Below, piece after piece: positions 9,826 to 19,102 of a DNA stretch of 54,324 nucleotides (positions within the stretch are counted from its first letter, which is position 1; every line of letters begins with the position of its first letter). The DNA is from Bacteroidaceae bacterium. Lineage in GTDB: Bacteria; Bacteroidota; Bacteroidia; Bacteroidales; Bacteroidaceae. Where the stretch lies: positions 1 to 54,324 of the forward strand of contig JAFZWK010000027.1 in the NCBI GenBank assembly GCA_017617335.1, written 5' to 3'. A program made the translations under genes and the position numbers. Below the pieces are notes generated by a model, which had not been told where the DNA came from, did not search any database, and saw nothing but the letters and a program-made list of their open reading frames with translations.

Positions 9826-12036
9826 ATGAAAAAGTTTGTATCATTCATGTTATGGATCATCATACCCATCGTATCATTTGCATGGGAGACCGAAAAATTC
9901 GCCATTGGCGATGTAATCTATTCTAGGATAAAAGATAACTCAATCGACTATGTAAGTGTAAAAGGTGCTACTGCGGAAAACATCGTAGTACCCGAACAGG
10001 TTGTCTACGAAGGGAAAAGCTATGAAGTGAGATATGTTGATGACTATGCATTTTATACTTATGAAAATCCTAGTACCGTAAATATCAGATCCATTATTTT
10101 ACCCCAAAGCATTCAAAGTATCGGAACATATGCTTTCTGTGGTACCCTTCTGGAAAACATAGAACTTCCAGATAGAATCACAGGTATTGGTCGTAATGCC
10201 TTTTCCTCATGCCGTATGCTGAAATCTATTCGTTTTCCAGAAATTTTAAAGTATATTGGAGAAAGTGCTTTTGCAGGGTGTTCAAGTCTTCGAGAAATCA
10301 CTATACCGAAAAATCTGACAAATCTTCTGTATCGTACATTCTGGGGCTGTACGACTCTGGAAACCGTAAGCTTTCCAGCAACAGGTTTGGAAATCATCGA
10401 ACAGGAAGCATTTCTGGGCTGCACAAGTCTATCCACCATCAAAGTACCCGAAGGAGTCATTGGTATTGGTAAAGGCGCTTTTAAAGGCTGTGTGAGCATG
10501 TCATCAGTTGTTCTTCCAGAAAGTCTACACTATATTAACGACCAAGGATTCGAAGGTTGTACCGCTTTGTCTGAAATAAATTTTCCTGACAGAATCGCAA
10601 AAATCGGAGATGAAGCATTCAAGGATTGTTCCTCTTTGACCAGCGTCAGCCTCCCCGCGAGACTAACGACTCTTCAATACGCCACATTCTATGGCTGTAC
10701 AAGCTTGGAATCGGTCATGCTTCCCTCAACATTACAGGCCATACTAGCAAACGTTTTTACGAACTGCAAATTGCTGAAAAATATAAAAATCCCAGATTCC
10801 GTACAAAAGATATGGGGAGCATTCGCCGGCTGTGAAAGTCTACCTGTAGAGGACGGCATTAGATACGCAGATTGTTGCGCGATACAAGTAGAAGAAGTAA
10901 AGGCGCACATGACCGTGCGCGAGGGAACACGATATGTTCTTCCTTATGTTTTCGCTGAGTGTACGAATGTTGAATCTGTCAGTCTGCCGGAATCGCTCAA
11001 ATATATTGGCGATAGGGCATTCCGTGGAATGAACCTGACGGAAATAACCATACCTAACGTAACATACATCTCGGATTATGCGTTTGCTGGCTGTAAGAGA
11101 CTCTCTAAGATAAGTCTGCCAGAATCTTGTGAATACATTGGTCCTGGTGCTTTCTCAGGATGCAGCGCTCTGACAGAAATTGACATTCCAGATAACGTGA
11201 TGACCATTGGCAATTGGGCATTCGATGACTGTGAGAATCTCTCTGTTGTCAACCTGCCCAAAGGACTGAAAGAATTAGATTGTTCTGCATTCTCCGGTTG
11301 CAATGCTTTCACATCATATATCTGCCTGCCCCAAGGAATGACGAGTTTTTCAGGGCGGTTTTATCAGTCCTTCAATACGGTACGTTGCCTAGCCCCTCTT
11401 CCACCAACATCAAGTTCAAACACCAGTTTTCTGTTTTCAGAGACCACGACCAATCATGCCATCCTATATGTCCCTGTAGACAGTAAACAGCAATATGCAT
11501 ACGATAAGGGATGGGGGAAATTCTTGAATATCAAGGAAGAGGTCAGCTCTCTGGAAGAAATAGATGACGAAACTGTATATATGCTCAAGAACTGGACGAG
11601 TGGAACTTTTCTGGTGTACGATATTGTGAACGAGAAAGTACGTGAACAGAAAATGGACAATGACCCTTTGGAGACTAACCTGTACAGTAGTTGGATGCTA
11701 CTGCAACGCAACGGCACTTTGTACCTTTACAATATCGGGGTGAAAAAATTCGTGATAGCTAACGAAGCAGGATTCTTTATAACAGATGAAGTTAACGGCA
11801 TCGCTGCGAGCAATATCCGGAACGGCATTTCATTAGGAAGCAGTACTGGAACATGGAGCCTGCTGAAGAATAATACCCTGTTAGCAGACGAAAGGGTGAA
11901 AGACAAATTGACATCCATCAAGGCTATTCTCGGACAGCATGAAATAGGCCTCTTTGACCTACAAGGCCGCATGCTACAGAAGAAACCGAAGTACGGACTT
12001 TATATACAAGGTGACAAGAAAATGTTTGTAAAATGA
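9826..12036 (+). CDS. BspA-type leucine-rich-repeat secreted protein
   Basis: A 736-residue protein with a signal peptide (MKKFVSFMLWIIIPIVSFAW). Residues about 85-510 contain around 17 LRR_5 (BspA/TpLRR) repeats of about 23 residues, each of the form I-x-x-x-AF-x-GC-x-x-L-x-x-I-x-x-P. This repeat class is common on Prevotella, Tannerella and Treponema surface proteins that bind host or bacterial ligands. A second segment (about 570-700) lacks repeats. The C-terminus, FDLQGRMLQKKP then GLYIQGDKKMFVK, resembles a short type IX secretion-type tail, so surface export is likely. It is paralogous to the protein at 52414-54069. Confidence 0.88.
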   Translation: MKKFVSFMLWIIIPIVSFAWETEKFAIGDVIYSRIKDNSIDYVSVKGATAENIVVPEQVVYEGKSYEVRYVDDYAFYTYENPSTVNIRSIILPQSIQSIGTYAFCGTLLENIELPDRITGIGRNAFSSCRMLKSIRFPEILKYIGESAFAGCSSLREITIPKNLTNLLYRTFWGCTTLETVSFPATGLEIIEQEAFLGCTSLSTIKVPEGVIGIGKGAFKGCVSMSSVVLPESLHYINDQGFEGCTALSEINFPDRIAKIGDEAFKDCSSLTSVSLPARLTTLQYATFYGCTSLESVMLPSTLQAILANVFTNCKLLKNIKIPDSVQKIWGAFAGCESLPVEDGIRYADCCAIQVEEVKAHMTVREGTRYVLPYVFAECTNVESVSLPESLKYIGDRAFRGMNLTEITIPNVTYISDYAFAGCKRLSKISLPESCEYIGPGAFSGCSALTEIDIPDNVMTIGNWAFDDCENLSVVNLPKGLKELDCSAFSGCNAFTSYICLPQGMTSFSGRFYQSFNTVRCLAPLPPTSSSNTSFLFSETTTNHAILYVPVDSKQQYAYDKGWGKFLNIKEEVSSLEEIDDETVYMLKNWTSGTFLVYDIVNEKVREQKMDNDPLETNLYSSWMLLQRNGTLYLYNIGVKKFVIANEAGFFITDEVNGIAASNIRNGISLGSSTGTWSLLKNNTLLADERVKDKLTSIKAILGQHEIGLFDLQGRMLQKKPKYGLYIQGDKKMFVK

Positions 12037-12127
12037 GGCACAAATCATACTTTGCGAACATATCTGCCCAGAGCTTTAGTTCTGTGCGAGGGATGTTTTT
12101 GAGAAGTTGACATGTAGGAGAGAAAAT

Positions 12128-12160
12128 AGTCCTGCCTCGTCGAAATGAAGAAGCAGGACT
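12128..12160 (-). terminator. Hairpin between convergent BspA and cydB genes
   Basis: AGTCCTGC and GCAGGACT form an 8-bp stem that can extend with short internal pairs. Read on the minus strand it is followed by ATTTTCTCTC, which would suit termination of cydAB; read on the plus strand it lacks a T-run. Nothing else is seen in 12037-12226. Confidence 0.5.
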
Positions 12161-12226
12161 TATCAACGGGTCTACCAGCTTTTGCTGACTGGCCATTTCC
12201 TTCCTGATCAAATGGAGGTCATGAGG

Positions 12227-13372
12227 TCAGTATAGGTGTTTTTCCCTATCCAGTTCCTCGCGGGTAATGGGTTTCCGATCGATGGCTCGCCAACAGTAGA
12301 AGATGTAGGCTAACACGAAGGGAATAAGCAGGGAAACGATACTCATGACCTGCAATGTGGGCATACTGGCACAACTGTTGCTGAGGTGAAGCGAACTATT
12401 GGGGTCGATACTGGATGGGTAGTAGCAAGTTCCGTTCCATCCTGCCAGCAAGAACAGGGCCGTAACGGTGAGTACAGTACCTGTACCGCTGAACCAGATG
12501 CCGCGACGGAACGTCTTTGAGAGGATAGTGCGCAGGGTGCCGTAGAGTACCAATGCGACGCCCACCAGGAAAAGGACGAGAACCACAGGTTGCTGGATGA
12601 GATTGAAAAAGTATTTGTAAGGTTCAGGCTTCATGATGCCTGCGGGGTCTACGGCCAAGCCTTCCATCGTGAGCAGGCGTCCCAGGAAGGCAAGGAAAAA
12701 GACGAGGAAGAGCGCGGTTTCACCCACCAGTCGCACTGTGGCGCGTGATTCCAGCACCTCGTCGCGCAGGTTATTGATAAAGTATTGTAGTGCCAGAACG
12801 CGAGCCAGGAAGAAAACTGCTAAACCAAGTACCACATTCCAAGGATTTGCCAGAGCTTCCAGACCGTGCCAAGGACTATTCCAGATGGAGACGATGGGAT
12901 TCCCAATCTCGCTTAGGCGAAACTGGTTCACCGTGAATTCTGAACCCGTGAAAAACGTGGCAACTGTTGCTCCCAGAAGGAAGGGACCCATGAAGCCATT
13001 CAGTTGCAGTAAGAGACGATAGCCGCGTTTCCCCAAAACGTTACCCATTTTCGACTGGAATTCGTAACTGACGGCCTGCAAGACGAAGCTTACAAGAATG
13101 AGCATCCACAACCAATAGGCTCCACCAAAGCTGGTGCTGTAGAACAGAGGGAACGAAGCGAAGAAGGCTCCGCCAAAAGTGACGAGTGTGGTAAAGGTGA
13201 ATTCCCACTTGCGTCCTGTGGAGTTAATCATCATGCGGCGCGATGTTTCATCGTAACTGAGGCTCTGGTAGATGGAGTTGCCGCCTTGCACAAAGAGCAG
13301 AAAAACGAGGAGTCCGCCCAGCAGGGAGATGAGGAACCACCAATATTGCTGTAAGAAATCGTAGGTTATCAT
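12227..13372 (-). CDS. cydB: Cytochrome bd ubiquinol oxidase subunit II
   Basis: A 381-residue integral membrane protein with eight or nine hydrophobic segments, matching CydB. The N-terminus DFLQQYWWFLISLLGGLLVF and the segment YEFQSKMGN are typical. With CydA it forms the high-affinity quinol oxidase that reduces oxygen to water in the inner membrane, which lets Bacteroidales respire or scavenge trace oxygen. It starts 26 bases after cydA on the same strand. Confidence 0.95.
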   Translation of the reverse strand: MITYDFLQQYWWFLISLLGGLLVFLLFVQGGNSIYQSLSYDETSRRMMINSTGRKWEFTFTTLVTFGGAFFASFPLFYSTSFGGAYWLWMLILVSFVLQAVSYEFQSKMGNVLGKRGYRLLLQLNGFMGPFLLGATVATFFTGSEFTVNQFRLSEIGNPIVSIWNSPWHGLEALANPWNVVLGLAVFFLARVLALQYFINNLRDEVLESRATVRLVGETALFLVFFLAFLGRLLTMEGLAVDPAGIMKPEPYKYFFNLIQQPVVLVLFLVGVALVLYGTLRTILSKTFRRGIWFSGTGTVLTVTALFLLAGWNGTCYYPSSIDPNSSLHLSNSCASMPTLQVMSIVSLLIPFVLAYIFYCWRAIDRKPITREELDREKHLY

Positions 13373-13398
13373 TTTTTTGAGCTTTTGGAGTTACATAA

Positions 13399-14913
13399 TT
13401 ATGTGTTCTGGGGTGTTGCCTCTTCGATTTGTGGACCTTTCTTGACAACACGGAAGAGAATACCCAATTCGGCCACAAGGAGTAAGGTAAAGATAAGCAG
13501 GAATATGAAGAAGGTGACTCTGACGGACGAGGATTGAAGGGCAGAAACTGCAGCATTAACGGGCAGCAGGTCCTGAATAGCCCAAGGCTGACGTCCTACT
13601 TCAGCGCAGATCCAACCTGCTTGAGAGCAAATGTAAACGAGTGGAATGCACCATGTCGACACGTTAAGTAACAAAGGCCAACGTGTTAGCTTCTTGCGGT
13701 ATTGCAATACTATGATGAGGACAAAGACTAAGCAAAAGAGTGAACCCAGCCCCACCATGATGCGGAATGACCAGAAGAGTAGGCCAACGGGCGGCACCAA
13801 GTCCTTCTTGTCCTTTATGTGGCCGTAGCCGAAATAGGGAAGATTCTCTTGCAGCTTCGCACGCAGGTCCTCAACTTTCTCCGTGCTTCCTTCTGCTTTT
13901 GCTGTACGGTACTGGGTGAGTGCGTCCAATGCGATGGCTCCATGACTCATTTTCTCCTCGGCTGAAAGAGCCAAGGTGCTGTCGGGGAGTTTGTATCCTC
14001 CGTTCAGAATATCGTTGATGCCTGGCACGAAGCCCGTCCATTGGTGAGTAGCAAGGATGGTCAGCATGTTGGGAACTTTCAAGTCGCCCACAAGGGTCAA
14101 AGGCGCATGCTCGCTACCGTCCTCGAGTCCCTCAAAGGCGGCCAGTTTCATGGGTTGGGTCTTTCCGACGATGACGCCCGATGTGTCGCCCGTCAGCATC
14201 ACCAGGGCGCAGGCAACCAGACCGAAGATGCTACCCACTAACATACTGCTGCGAGCAAAGCGCTCCTCACGATGACGCACCAGATACCAGGCGCTGATGC
14301 CTACCACCACGACGGCTCCCGTGAGCCATCCACTCATCACCGTGTGGCAGAACTTTGTGACGGCCATTGGCGAGAAGGCTACCGTGAAGAAAGAACCCAA
14401 AGAGGACATTTCATTCCTTACCGTGTCAGGATTGAACGTCATACCCACGGGATACTGCATCCAAGCATTGGCAACCAGAATCCACCAGGCGGAGATTGTT
14501 GCACCCAGTGTGGTCAGCCAGGTAGAAGCTAAGTGGAATCGCTTGCTCACTTTGTCCCAGCCAAAATACATCACAGCAATGAATGTACTCTCCATGAAGA
14601 AGGCCAAGATGCCTTCTATGGCTAACGGCGCTCCGAAAATGTCGCCCACAAGCCACGAGTAGTTACTCCAGTTTGTGCCGAACTCAAACTCCAGAATGAG
14701 TCCCGTAGCCACACCTACAGCGAAGTTTACGCCAAAAATCTTCATCCAGAACTGTGTCAAGCGTCGCCAATATTCATCGCCGCGCACAACGTAGATAGTC
14801 TCCATGATGCCCATGATAACGCCCAGTCCCAACGTCAGCGGGACAAAGAGCCAATGGTACATTGCCGTCAGGGCAAACTGTGCCCGTGACCAATCGATAA
14901 GTGAAGGATCCAT
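13399..14913 (-). CDS. cydA: Cytochrome bd ubiquinol oxidase subunit I
   Basis: A 504-residue membrane protein carrying the haem ligands and quinol site of cytochrome bd. The N-terminal DWSRAQFALTAMYHWLFVPL includes the conserved His ligand of haem b595. WICAEVGRQPWAIQDLLP (about residue 430) is the signature region next to the Q-loop. The periplasmic loop between about 240 and 355 is of the shorter Q-loop type. It is transcribed after the DUF4492 gene and before cydB. Confidence 0.96.
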   Translation of the reverse strand: MDPSLIDWSRAQFALTAMYHWLFVPLTLGLGVIMGIMETIYVVRGDEYWRRLTQFWMKIFGVNFAVGVATGLILEFEFGTNWSNYSWLVGDIFGAPLAIEGILAFFMESTFIAVMYFGWDKVSKRFHLASTWLTTLGATISAWWILVANAWMQYPVGMTFNPDTVRNEMSSLGSFFTVAFSPMAVTKFCHTVMSGWLTGAVVVVGISAWYLVRHREERFARSSMLVGSIFGLVACALVMLTGDTSGVIVGKTQPMKLAAFEGLEDGSEHAPLTLVGDLKVPNMLTILATHQWTGFVPGINDILNGGYKLPDSTLALSAEEKMSHGAIALDALTQYRTAKAEGSTEKVEDLRAKLQENLPYFGYGHIKDKKDLVPPVGLLFWSFRIMVGLGSLFCLVFVLIIVLQYRKKLTRWPLLLNVSTWCIPLVYICSQAGWICAEVGRQPWAIQDLLPVNAAVSALQSSSVRVTFFIFLLIFTLLLVAELGILFRVVKKGPQIEEATPQNT

Positions 14914-15009
14914 TATGTTGATAATTTAGTAATGTTCAAAATATGTTGTTGCATTTTTGCTTGGATATAATCGTTGAATCGTGTCAAGGTAACTAATAAC
15001 TAATCCCTG

Positions 15010-15213
15010 TCAAGGGTTTTCTAACCTCTGCGCCACATGTTGCTGTTTTTCCTCTGTGGTCATGCCCTGCATAGCGGGATGAAAAAAGAAGAGTCGCAGG
15101 ACGAAGAATATCACAAAGAGTTTCAGTAGAATAAGAGCCCATAAAGTACGCCCTAGCTTCATCTGACGGAAGCCTTCTAGGTAGAAGCGAAAGACAGTAT
15201 TCAAAATATTCAT
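15010..15213 (-). CDS. DUF4492 small membrane protein preceding cydAB
   Basis: A 67-residue protein with one strong transmembrane helix (LWALILLKLFVIFFVLRLFF) and an N-terminal amphipathic segment FRFYLEGFRQMKLGRTLW. It matches the DUF4492 family, which in Bacteroidetes and Campylobacterota lies directly upstream of cydAB. The role is unproven; it may be an assembly factor or small accessory subunit of the oxidase, comparable in position though not in sequence to CydX. It is 96 bases upstream of cydA. Confidence 0.85.
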   Translation of the reverse strand: MNILNTVFRFYLEGFRQMKLGRTLWALILLKLFVIFFVLRLFFFHPAMQGMTTEEKQQHVAQRLENP

Positions 15214-15293
15214 GGTTCCCTTAGATTATAAATAACACTTTCCGATAATCCCTACGGGCATTCTAAAGCGGCCTCAAGGGAGAAATCAGTTTG

Positions 15294-15694
15294 TGGAGCT
15301 GGAGGGGATTGAACCCTCGTCCAAACAGGGAAACATTACGTTTTCTACATGCTTATCCTAGACTTAGTTTTTCGTGCAGCGACAAGACCTAGGCCACCAA
15401 TCATTGCCTTATCCTCTGTTATTTCATCCAGAATGCGAGGCCATTCTTGACTATCCCCGATTTAGCTGTGCCACCTGATCTGGACGCTTCGGAGCAACAG
15501 CTCCAGGGTGACATCTCGTCTCAGCACCTGGTGCCGAGATTAAGCCATCAATCTACTATGCTTCGATCAGGCAGCGAGAGCGTAATTGTTTTCGCCAGAT
15601 AAATTTCTGGTAATCATTGATTTAAGAGAGCGGTCACCAACTCTCTGCATGCTTACATAACACCTCATCCTGCTGTCAAATCCATGTCAGCCCC
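15294..15694 (-). ncRNA. ssrA: Transfer-messenger RNA
   Basis: The 5' end GGGGCTGACATGGATTTGAC and the 3' end CAGCTCC plus discriminator A pair as the tRNA-like acceptor stem, and GGTTCAATCC is the T-arm. The CCA tail is not encoded. The reading frame at 15596-15570 encodes GENNYALAA followed by TGA, the expected Bacteroidales proteolysis tag (the first Ala comes from the charged tmRNA). tmRNA rescues stalled ribosomes and tags the nascent chain for degradation. The capsule locus starts just beyond it on the opposite strand. Confidence 0.97.
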
Positions 15695-15809
15695 ATGAGC
15701 GCATTATTGCAATTTTGTTGGCAAAAATAATGATAATTTCTTAAACCTGCAAACTTTCTTTCCTTTTTTCGAGTGCGCATTACTAATTAGGTCAATAAAA
15801 AGTGATTTG

Positions 15810-15841
15810 TTTGTGTGAGAAAAAAAAAGTCCATTACTTTG
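15810..15841 (+). promoter_or_regulatory. Promoter of the capsule locus
   Basis: TTTG at 15810-15813 and TTACTTTG at 15834-15841 are separated by 20 bases, close to the Bacteroidetes consensus. The expected transcript starts near 15848, about 60 bases before the first gene. No inverted repeats of the invertible-promoter type were found around it. Confidence 0.6.
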
Positions 15842-15878
15842 CAATAATTTTGTGGGAATCGAGTTATATAAGTAGAAT

Positions 15879-15917
15879 ATGATTGAAAAACTTGATACCC
15901 CAAACAATGATGATTAG
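15879..15917 (+). other. 12-codon ORF overlapping the first capsule gene
   Basis: ATG at 15879 encodes MIEKLDTPNNDD and ends TAG at 15915-15917, overlapping the ATG of the phosphoglycosyl transferase gene (15907) in another frame. It could be a leader peptide giving translational coupling, or simply chance. No attenuator structure is evident. Confidence 0.25.
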
Positions 15918-16545
15918 AGAATTAACGATCGATATGGTGATTACCGATGGTATGAGTGTAACAGAGCGTGCTGTGAAGCGTGTCTTTGATTTTATTGTAT
16001 CATTGATTGGACTCATATTGTTATCTCCTGCTTTTCTGGCTGTCTATATCATGCTGAAACGTCAGCATGATGGTCCAGTTCTTTTCCGTCAGGAGCGTAT
16101 AGGATATCATGGTCAGCCTTTTTACATTCTCAAGTTCCGTACGATGCGAATGGATAGTGAGTCTGAGGGAACTCCCCAGTTAGCTCGCAAATCAGATGAT
16201 CGTTTGACCCCAGTTGGCAAGTTCCTTCGTGAGCATCATTTGGACGAGTTGCCTCAACTTTGGAATGTATTGGTGGGTGATATGTCTTTCGTTGGCCCCC
16301 GTCCTGAACGAAGGTATTTCATTGATAAGATAATGGCAGTTAATCCGGATTACGAGTATATCTATCTGATGCGTCCTGGATTAACCTCAATGGCAACTAT
16401 CTACAATGGATATACCGATACGATGGAGAAAATGCTCATCCGATTGCAGATGGATTTGGAATATCTGAAGAAGCGATCACTTTGGTTGGATGTGAAGATT
16501 GTATTTACTACTGTCCGTTTTATTGTTTATGGCAAGAAATTCTGA
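15907..16545 (+). CDS. Initiating phosphoglycosyl transferase
   Basis: A 212-residue enzyme of the small bacterial sugar-transferase family (PglC/WcaJ C-terminal domain). It would attach the first sugar phosphate to undecaprenyl phosphate at the inner membrane. A hydrophobic re-entrant helix (about residues 24-45, VFDFIVSLIGLILLSPAF) is followed by VLFRQERIGYHGQPF, LKFRTMRMDSE and GDMSFVGPRPERR, the family's catalytic and substrate motifs. I use the ATG at 15907; a TTG eight codons earlier is possible. It opens the polysaccharide locus, and the export gene starts one base after its stop. Confidence 0.9.
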   Translation: MMIRELTIDMVITDGMSVTERAVKRVFDFIVSLIGLILLSPAFLAVYIMLKRQHDGPVLFRQERIGYHGQPFYILKFRTMRMDSESEGTPQLARKSDDRLTPVGKFLREHHLDELPQLWNVLVGDMSFVGPRPERRYFIDKIMAVNPDYEYIYLMRPGLTSMATIYNGYTDTMEKMLIRLQMDLEYLKKRSLWLDVKIVFTTVRFIVYGKKF

Positions 16546-16546
16546 T

Positions 16547-19090
16547 ATGATTCGAAAATTCTTACTTACGTTGGCACTCTCTTTGAGTGCCTTTTGTGCT
16601 TTTGCCCAATCCATGTCTGACGATGCTGTCATTCAATTTGTGCAGACAGAGATGGAAAAGGGTTCGAACCAGCAAGCTATAGTGTCGAAACTTCTTCAGA
16701 AAGGAGTTACACCTGATCAGTTGCGCCGCATCCGTAAGAAGTATGAGGCCCAACAGTCTCAATTGGGGGCAGTAGATTTGATGGGGCAGGATAAAGCAAA
16801 ACCCAGTACCAATCGTTTACGTACCAACAAAGAGAAGGCTCTGGACCAGCTTCAGCAGCAGAACGGCTACATGATACGTTCAAAGCGTGAGGAAAATGAG
16901 AATCGTTATAAAACCCGTATTCAGCGTGCGGAAGAACTCAACGCTGAGGCTGGGTTCCTGGATATCGACTCCCTGATCTACTACCAGAATCTTTTCAAGG
17001 ACGAAAGCGAGGTCTTCGGCCGTAATATTTTCAACAACCAGTTCCTTACTTTCGAGCCCAACCAAAATATGGCCACACCTTCCAACTATCGATTGGGACC
17101 AGGCGATAATGTGATCATCGATGTATGGGGCGCAAGTCAAGAGACATTTGAAGGCGTCATTAGTCCTGACGGTTATATTGTCGTGGATGGTGTGGGGCCT
17201 GTCAAGCTGGCAGGACTTACCGTACAGCGGGCCAGGGAAACCATTCGGTCCAAGTTGGGGCAGTTCTATGCAGACTGCCATTTTAATCTCTCGGTAGGTG
17301 AAACTCGTACCATTATTGTTCAGGTGATGGGTGAGGTCAATGTACCTGGAAACTATACGTTGAGTAGCCTCAGTTCTGCTTTTAATGCCTTGTATGCCGC
17401 TGGTGGTATTAGTGATATCGGTACTTTGCGCGACATTAAGGTCTATCGTGCTGGCAAGATCATTGCTTCCATTGATGTCTATGATTATTTGCTCAATGGT
17501 AATACGGCAGGTGATATCCGCTTGACTGACAATGATGTGATCGTTGTGGGTCCGTATGACTGTCTTGTCAATGTTCGCGGCAAAGTCAAGCGTCCCATGT
17601 TTTATGAGATGAAGTCCACCGAGAGTGTCAAACAGGTTCTGAGCTATGCTGGTGGATTCACTGGCGATGCTTATACGGGAAATGTTCGTTTGACTCGAAA
17701 GAAAGGAGCAGAATACAGTATCCATACTATTGACGAGTTCAAGATGAATGGATTCAACGTGGCTGATGGAGACTCGATTTATGTTGACAGTGTCATTCCT
17801 CGTTTCAGTAACATGGTAGAAGTTCGTGGAGCTGTCATGCATCCTGGCCAGTTCCAGCTTGAGGGCGAGATTCAGAGCGTGAAGGGTTTGCTTCAAGCTG
17901 CCGACGGGTTGAGAGAGGATGCTTTTACCAGTCGTGCTGTCATGCACCGTGAAAAGGAGGATTTAACTCTCGAGATGATTTCATTGGATCTGGAGGGTAT
18001 CATGAATGGTTCAGCAGCCGATGTTCCTTTGAAGAAGAATGATGTCCTCTTTATTCCCAGTAAGATTGACATGAATGGAGAGCAGACGCTGAAAATAAGT
18101 GGTGAGGTCATGTACCCGGGAACTTATCAGTATGCGGACAACACCTCCATCGAAGACCTTATTCTTCAGGCTGGTGGTCTGACGGATGCCGCCTCTATGG
18201 CTAAAGTGGATGTCTTCCGCCGTATTCGTAACGACAAAGCTACTGAGAATGAGGAAGTAACAGCCGAAACTTTCAGTTTTTCTCTCAACGATGGATTAAA
18301 ATCTGGGGATAAGAACTTCAAGTTGAATCCTTATGACGAGGTGGTTGTACGCAAGAGTCCAGGTTACAGTGAACAGCAGAATGTTACTGTACACGGTTGC
18401 GTCAATTTTGAAGGTGATTATGCTTTGACCAGTCAGAATTATCGTCTTAGCGATTTAATCAATGCCGCTGGTGGTCTTTCTTCCCTTGCGTATGCGAAGG
18501 GAGCGCGTTTGACTCGACGTCTTACGGAGGAAGAACGTAACCAGCGTGAGAGCTCTCTCCGTATGGCTCAGATTCAGATGTACGAGGAGGCTATGCAATC
18601 AGAAAAGACTTATAATATGGCACAGGCAGATTCTCTTTTGACTCTGAAAATGGACTTGGGTTACACCTATCCTGTAGCAGTCAATCTTGATAAGGCCCTC
18701 GAGAATCCTGGTTGTCCGGATGATATCGTGCTGCGTGAAGGTGACCGCTTGACAGTTCCCCAATACAGTAATACCGTGAAGATTAGCGGTGAGGTTAGCT
18801 ATCCCATCAGTATGAACTACAAGAAGGGTGAGAGTCTGAAATACTATATCAAACGTGCTGGTGGTTATGGGAACCGTGCCAAGAAGAAAGGTGTCTATGT
18901 CATCAATATGAACGGCTCCGTGGAGGAAATCAATCATCATAGTACCAAAGCGATTCAGCCAGGTAGTGAGATTGTTGTTCCTACCAAAACCCAGAACAAG
19001 CGTATGAGTACAGCCGAGGTTATGGCCATCACTTCAGGTGGTGCCTCGTTGGCCAGTGTGATTGTGGCTCTTATGAGTATTATTAAGTAG
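16547..19090 (+). CDS. Polysaccharide export protein with multiple SLBB domains
   Basis: An 847-residue Wza-type outer membrane export protein. After the signal peptide (MIRKFLLTLALSLSAFCAFAQ) and a basic coiled region, residues about 175-260 form the polysaccharide export domain (YRLGPGDNVIIDVWGAS, then GYIVVDGVGPVKLAG). Five or six SLBB repeats follow, each with a V-x-G-x-V-x-x-PG-x-Y core (VMGEVNVPGNYTL, VRGAVMHPGQFQL, ISGEVMYPGTYQY, VHGCVNFEGDYAL, ISGEVSYPISMNY). The many SLBB units make it longer than E. coli Wza. A C-terminal hydrophobic segment (GGASLASVIVALMSII) may span the outer membrane. An upstream TTG in frame is less likely than ATG 16547, which begins the signal peptide. Confidence 0.92.
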   Translation: MIRKFLLTLALSLSAFCAFAQSMSDDAVIQFVQTEMEKGSNQQAIVSKLLQKGVTPDQLRRIRKKYEAQQSQLGAVDLMGQDKAKPSTNRLRTNKEKALDQLQQQNGYMIRSKREENENRYKTRIQRAEELNAEAGFLDIDSLIYYQNLFKDESEVFGRNIFNNQFLTFEPNQNMATPSNYRLGPGDNVIIDVWGASQETFEGVISPDGYIVVDGVGPVKLAGLTVQRARETIRSKLGQFYADCHFNLSVGETRTIIVQVMGEVNVPGNYTLSSLSSAFNALYAAGGISDIGTLRDIKVYRAGKIIASIDVYDYLLNGNTAGDIRLTDNDVIVVGPYDCLVNVRGKVKRPMFYEMKSTESVKQVLSYAGGFTGDAYTGNVRLTRKKGAEYSIHTIDEFKMNGFNVADGDSIYVDSVIPRFSNMVEVRGAVMHPGQFQLEGEIQSVKGLLQAADGLREDAFTSRAVMHREKEDLTLEMISLDLEGIMNGSAADVPLKKNDVLFIPSKIDMNGEQTLKISGEVMYPGTYQYADNTSIEDLILQAGGLTDAASMAKVDVFRRIRNDKATENEEVTAETFSFSLNDGLKSGDKNFKLNPYDEVVVRKSPGYSEQQNVTVHGCVNFEGDYALTSQNYRLSDLINAAGGLSSLAYAKGARLTRRLTEEERNQRESSLRMAQIQMYEEAMQSEKTYNMAQADSLLTLKMDLGYTYPVAVNLDKALENPGCPDDIVLREGDRLTVPQYSNTVKISGEVSYPISMNYKKGESLKYYIKRAGGYGNRAKKKGVYVINMNGSVEEINHHSTKAIQPGSEIVVPTKTQNKRMSTAEVMAITSGGASLASVIVALMSIIK

Positions 19091-19102
19091 AAGTGTGAAC
19101 AT

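Noticed and set aside
12037-12226. Small gene between the BspA gene and cydB
   Set aside because: No ORF with credible composition or start was seen; the gap is explained by a hairpin.
15695-15906. Invertible capsule promoter of the Bacteroides type
   Set aside because: No inverted repeats flank the promoter and no recombinase gene is nearby.
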